In this document: piece after piece, positions 6,760-7,658 of the stretch
How positions within the stretch are numbered: position 1 is the first letter of the stretch
Layout: each line of letters begins with the position of its first letter
DNA from: Prevotellaceae bacterium
GTDB taxonomy: Bacteria > Bacteroidota > Bacteroidia > Bacteroidales > UBA932
Assembly (NCBI GenBank): GCA_031278135.1
Contig: JAITKY010000136.1
Location: 1-7,658 of the forward strand
Reading direction: 5' to 3'
Length of the DNA stretch: 7,658 nt
Position numbers and translations under genes: made by a program
The notes under the pieces: model-generated
The model's database searches: none
The model's input: the letters and a program-made list of their open reading frames with translations, nothing else
Told to the model about the DNA's origin: nothing

Positions 6760-6948
6760 TTACTTAATTTCCTTATGTACCGTCATTCTTTTCAACACGG
6801 GATTGTATTTTTTCAGTTCCAGACGTTGTGTTGTATTTTTACGGTTTTTTGTTGTGATGTAGCGAGACGTGCCGGGCAGACCGCTTTCCTTATGTTCGGT
6901 ACATTCAAGTATCACTTGTATTCTGTTTCCTTTTATTTTTTTTGCCAT
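6760..6948 (-). CDS. rpmG: 50S ribosomal protein bL33
   Basis: A 62-residue basic protein of the large ribosomal subunit, at the usual length for bL33. [20 protein letters not shown], then [23 protein letters not shown] and [10 protein letters not shown] are clear bL33 features. Only one cysteine (Cys16) is present, so the two CxxC zinc-binding pairs of the zinc-containing form are lost; this is the zinc-independent type and should work under zinc limitation. It lies 18 bases after rpmB and 25 before the DUF4295 gene, in the usual Bacteroidetes order. A GGGAGG Shine-Dalgarno precedes the ATG by 9 bases. Confidence 0.97.
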   Translation of the reverse strand: MAKKIKGNRIQVILECTEHKESGLPGTSRYITTKNRKNTTQRLELKKYNPVLKRMTVHKEIK

Positions 6949-6957
6949 CGCTCTGTT

Positions 6958-6963
6958 CCTCCC
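6958..6963 (-). promoter_or_regulatory. Shine-Dalgarno site of rpmG
   Basis: GGGAGG on the minus strand, ending 9 bases before the rpmG ATG, in the 18-base gap after rpmB. Strong sites like this are rare in Bacteroidetes. Confidence 0.65.
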
Positions 6964-6966
6964 GCT

Positions 6967-7206
6967 TTATGAGAATATATAACCTTTTTGAGCAGCATTC
7001 TTAATGGCTGCATCTACTCCTATTTTGTTTATTAAACGCAATCCTGCTGCCGATACGTTGAGGCTTATCCATGTATCCTGTTCTACCCAGTAAAATCTCT
7101 TTGTAAAAAGATTTACATTGAATTTGCGTTTCGTACGCAAATTTGAATGGGCTACGTTATTCCCCGTTTGCGCCTTCTTTCCTGTTATTTGACAAATTTT
7201 AGACAT
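6967..7206 (-). CDS. rpmB: 50S ribosomal protein bL28
   Basis: A 79-residue basic large-subunit protein. The start [20 protein letters not shown], followed by [34 protein letters not shown] and a final [11 protein letters not shown] segment, matches bL28 over its full length. Cys5 alone remains of the zinc-binding cysteines seen in some homologues. It is the first gene of the ribosomal cluster. Its promoter is 50-80 bases upstream and the leader is A-rich with no Shine-Dalgarno near the ATG, typical for highly expressed Bacteroidetes genes, in contrast to the two genes after it. Confidence 0.97.
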   Translation of the reverse strand: MSKICQITGKKAQTGNNVAHSNLRTKRKFNVNLFTKRFYWVEQDTWISLNVSAAGLRLINKIGVDAAIKNAAQKGYIFS

Positions 7207-7234
7207 TGTATTTATTTTATTTTTTTGTTTCCTG

Positions 7235-7263
7235 TTTTTTCAATTTTGAGCGTGCAAAGGTAG
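7235..7263 (-). repeat. direct repeat copy 1: promoter core and first transcribed bases of rpmB
   Basis: These 29 bases match 7468-7496 at 27 positions. The shared part includes the -7 element CTTTG and the following CACGCTCAAAAT plus an A-run on the minus strand, so the two transcripts should begin with nearly the same sequence. Confidence 0.75.
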
Positions 7264-7284
7264 TAATTATTTTCCGATTACAAA
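7255..7284 (-). promoter_or_regulatory. promoter of the rpmB-rpmG-DUF4295 operon, Bacteroidetes type
   Basis: On the minus strand TTTG (7281-7284) and TACCTTTG (7255-7262) are exact matches to the Bacteroides -33 and -7 elements, 18 bases apart. The predicted start lies near 7249, giving a leader of about 40 A-rich bases before rpmB. Confidence 0.8.
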
Positions 7285-7353
7285 AAACTCAAAAAAATAT
7301 TTTCCAAAACGTCCTTTTACTCAAATCTTTTTCCTTTTTTTAACTTTATTATG

Positions 7354-7437
7354 TGCGCAGGATGAGACTCGAACTCACACACCGTTACCGGCACTACCCC
7401 CTCAAAGTAGCGTGTCTGCCAATTTCACCACCTGCGC
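7354..7437 (-). tRNA. tRNA-Leu (anticodon GAG)
   Basis: The 84-base minus-strand sequence folds as a class II tRNA: acceptor stem GCGCAGG/CCTGCGC with discriminator A, D stem GTG/CAC around AAATTGGCAGA, anticodon stem CTACT/GGTAG with loop TTGAGGG (anticodon GAG, reading CUC and CUU), a 15-base variable arm with a short stem (TGCCG/CGGTG), and T arm GTGAG-TTCGAGT-CTCAT. The long variable arm and A73 fit leucine. CCA is not encoded (CAT follows), so it must be added after transcription. It has its own strong promoter; I see no clear terminator before rpmB, so read-through into that cluster is possible. Confidence 0.96.
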
Positions 7438-7467
7438 AGACGATTTTTCTCACATCCGAATTTCTTA

Positions 7468-7496
7468 TTTTTTCGATTTTGAGCGTGCAAAGATAG
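7468..7496 (-). repeat. direct repeat copy 2: promoter core and first transcribed bases of tRNA-Leu
   Basis: Partner of 7235-7263, identical at 27 of 29 positions and in the same orientation, 233 bases apart. Confidence 0.75.
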
Positions 7497-7517
7497 AAAT
7501 TATCTTTTGATTTCAAA
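7488..7517 (-). promoter_or_regulatory. promoter of tRNA-Leu, Bacteroidetes type
   Basis: On the minus strand TTTG (7514-7517) and TATCTTTG (7488-7495) match the -33 and -7 elements exactly with an 18-base gap, the same spacing as the rpmB promoter. The predicted start is about 45 bases before the mature tRNA 5' end. The bases beyond it (7518-7658) show no gene or clear signal. Confidence 0.8.
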
Positions 7518-7658
7518 AACTTTTGGTAAAATATTTCCCAACCTGAGTTCGATGTAATGAATTAAAAAATTTTAACACATGCTTTTCACAGAAAGAAACA
7601 CAAAAGTTTAGCCCGAATTTTTTTTCCGAGCATTGGCCGATTTATAAATTTAACGTGT

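Noticed and set aside
7207..7350. CRISPR-like reading of the repeated block near the tRNA
   Set aside because: Only two copies exist, at 233-base distance, and both sit exactly on promoter elements.

Overview
The window looks like a stretch of a Bacteroidetes chromosome, most likely order Bacteroidales. Three things point there. The gene order dnaN - DEDDh exonuclease - coaBC - DUF4835/PorD-like gene - recN and the trio rpmB - rpmG - DUF4295 are typical of that phylum. The promoters fit the Bacteroides-type TTTG / TAnnTTTG pattern. Most start codons lack a Shine-Dalgarno sequence. All recognisable intact genes lie on the minus strand, so transcription runs from right to left.

Layout in transcription order (right to left). 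At 7354-7437 is a class II tRNA-Leu(GAG) behind a clear Bacteroidetes promoter. Next, 6579-7206 holds a small translation cluster: ribosomal proteins bL28 and bL33 and a 51-residue DUF4295 protein, driven by a second promoter whose core and first transcribed bases almost copy those of the tRNA. About 530 bp without an intact gene follow (6053-6578). This gap holds what looks like the broken C-terminal tail of an AraC-type regulator (minus strand), a short protein-like plus-strand frame that may be a transposase relic, and a perfect 9-bp inverted repeat beside a candidate dnaN promoter.

From 6052 to 351 runs a tight five-gene cluster, probably one operon: dnaN (sliding clamp), a DnaQ-like exonuclease with an ExoX-type C-terminal tail, coaBC (coenzyme A synthesis), a secreted DUF4835 protein (PorD-like, type IX secretion) and recN (double-strand break repair). 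Gaps are 11, 40, -10 (overlap) and 6 bases. The operon joins DNA replication and repair with coenzyme A synthesis and a cell-envelope secretion factor.

The last 350 bases (1-350) carry no intact gene. They contain a strong small hairpin just downstream of recN, several short inverted and direct repeats, and at the very edge an open minus-strand frame running off the window. I do not see an entirely new system here. The points most worth a second look are the gene relics upstream of dnaN, the inverted repeat over the dnaN promoter, the duplicated promoter block, the Shine-Dalgarno use by rpmG and the DUF4295 gene, and a serine at the usual catalytic cysteine position of CoaC.
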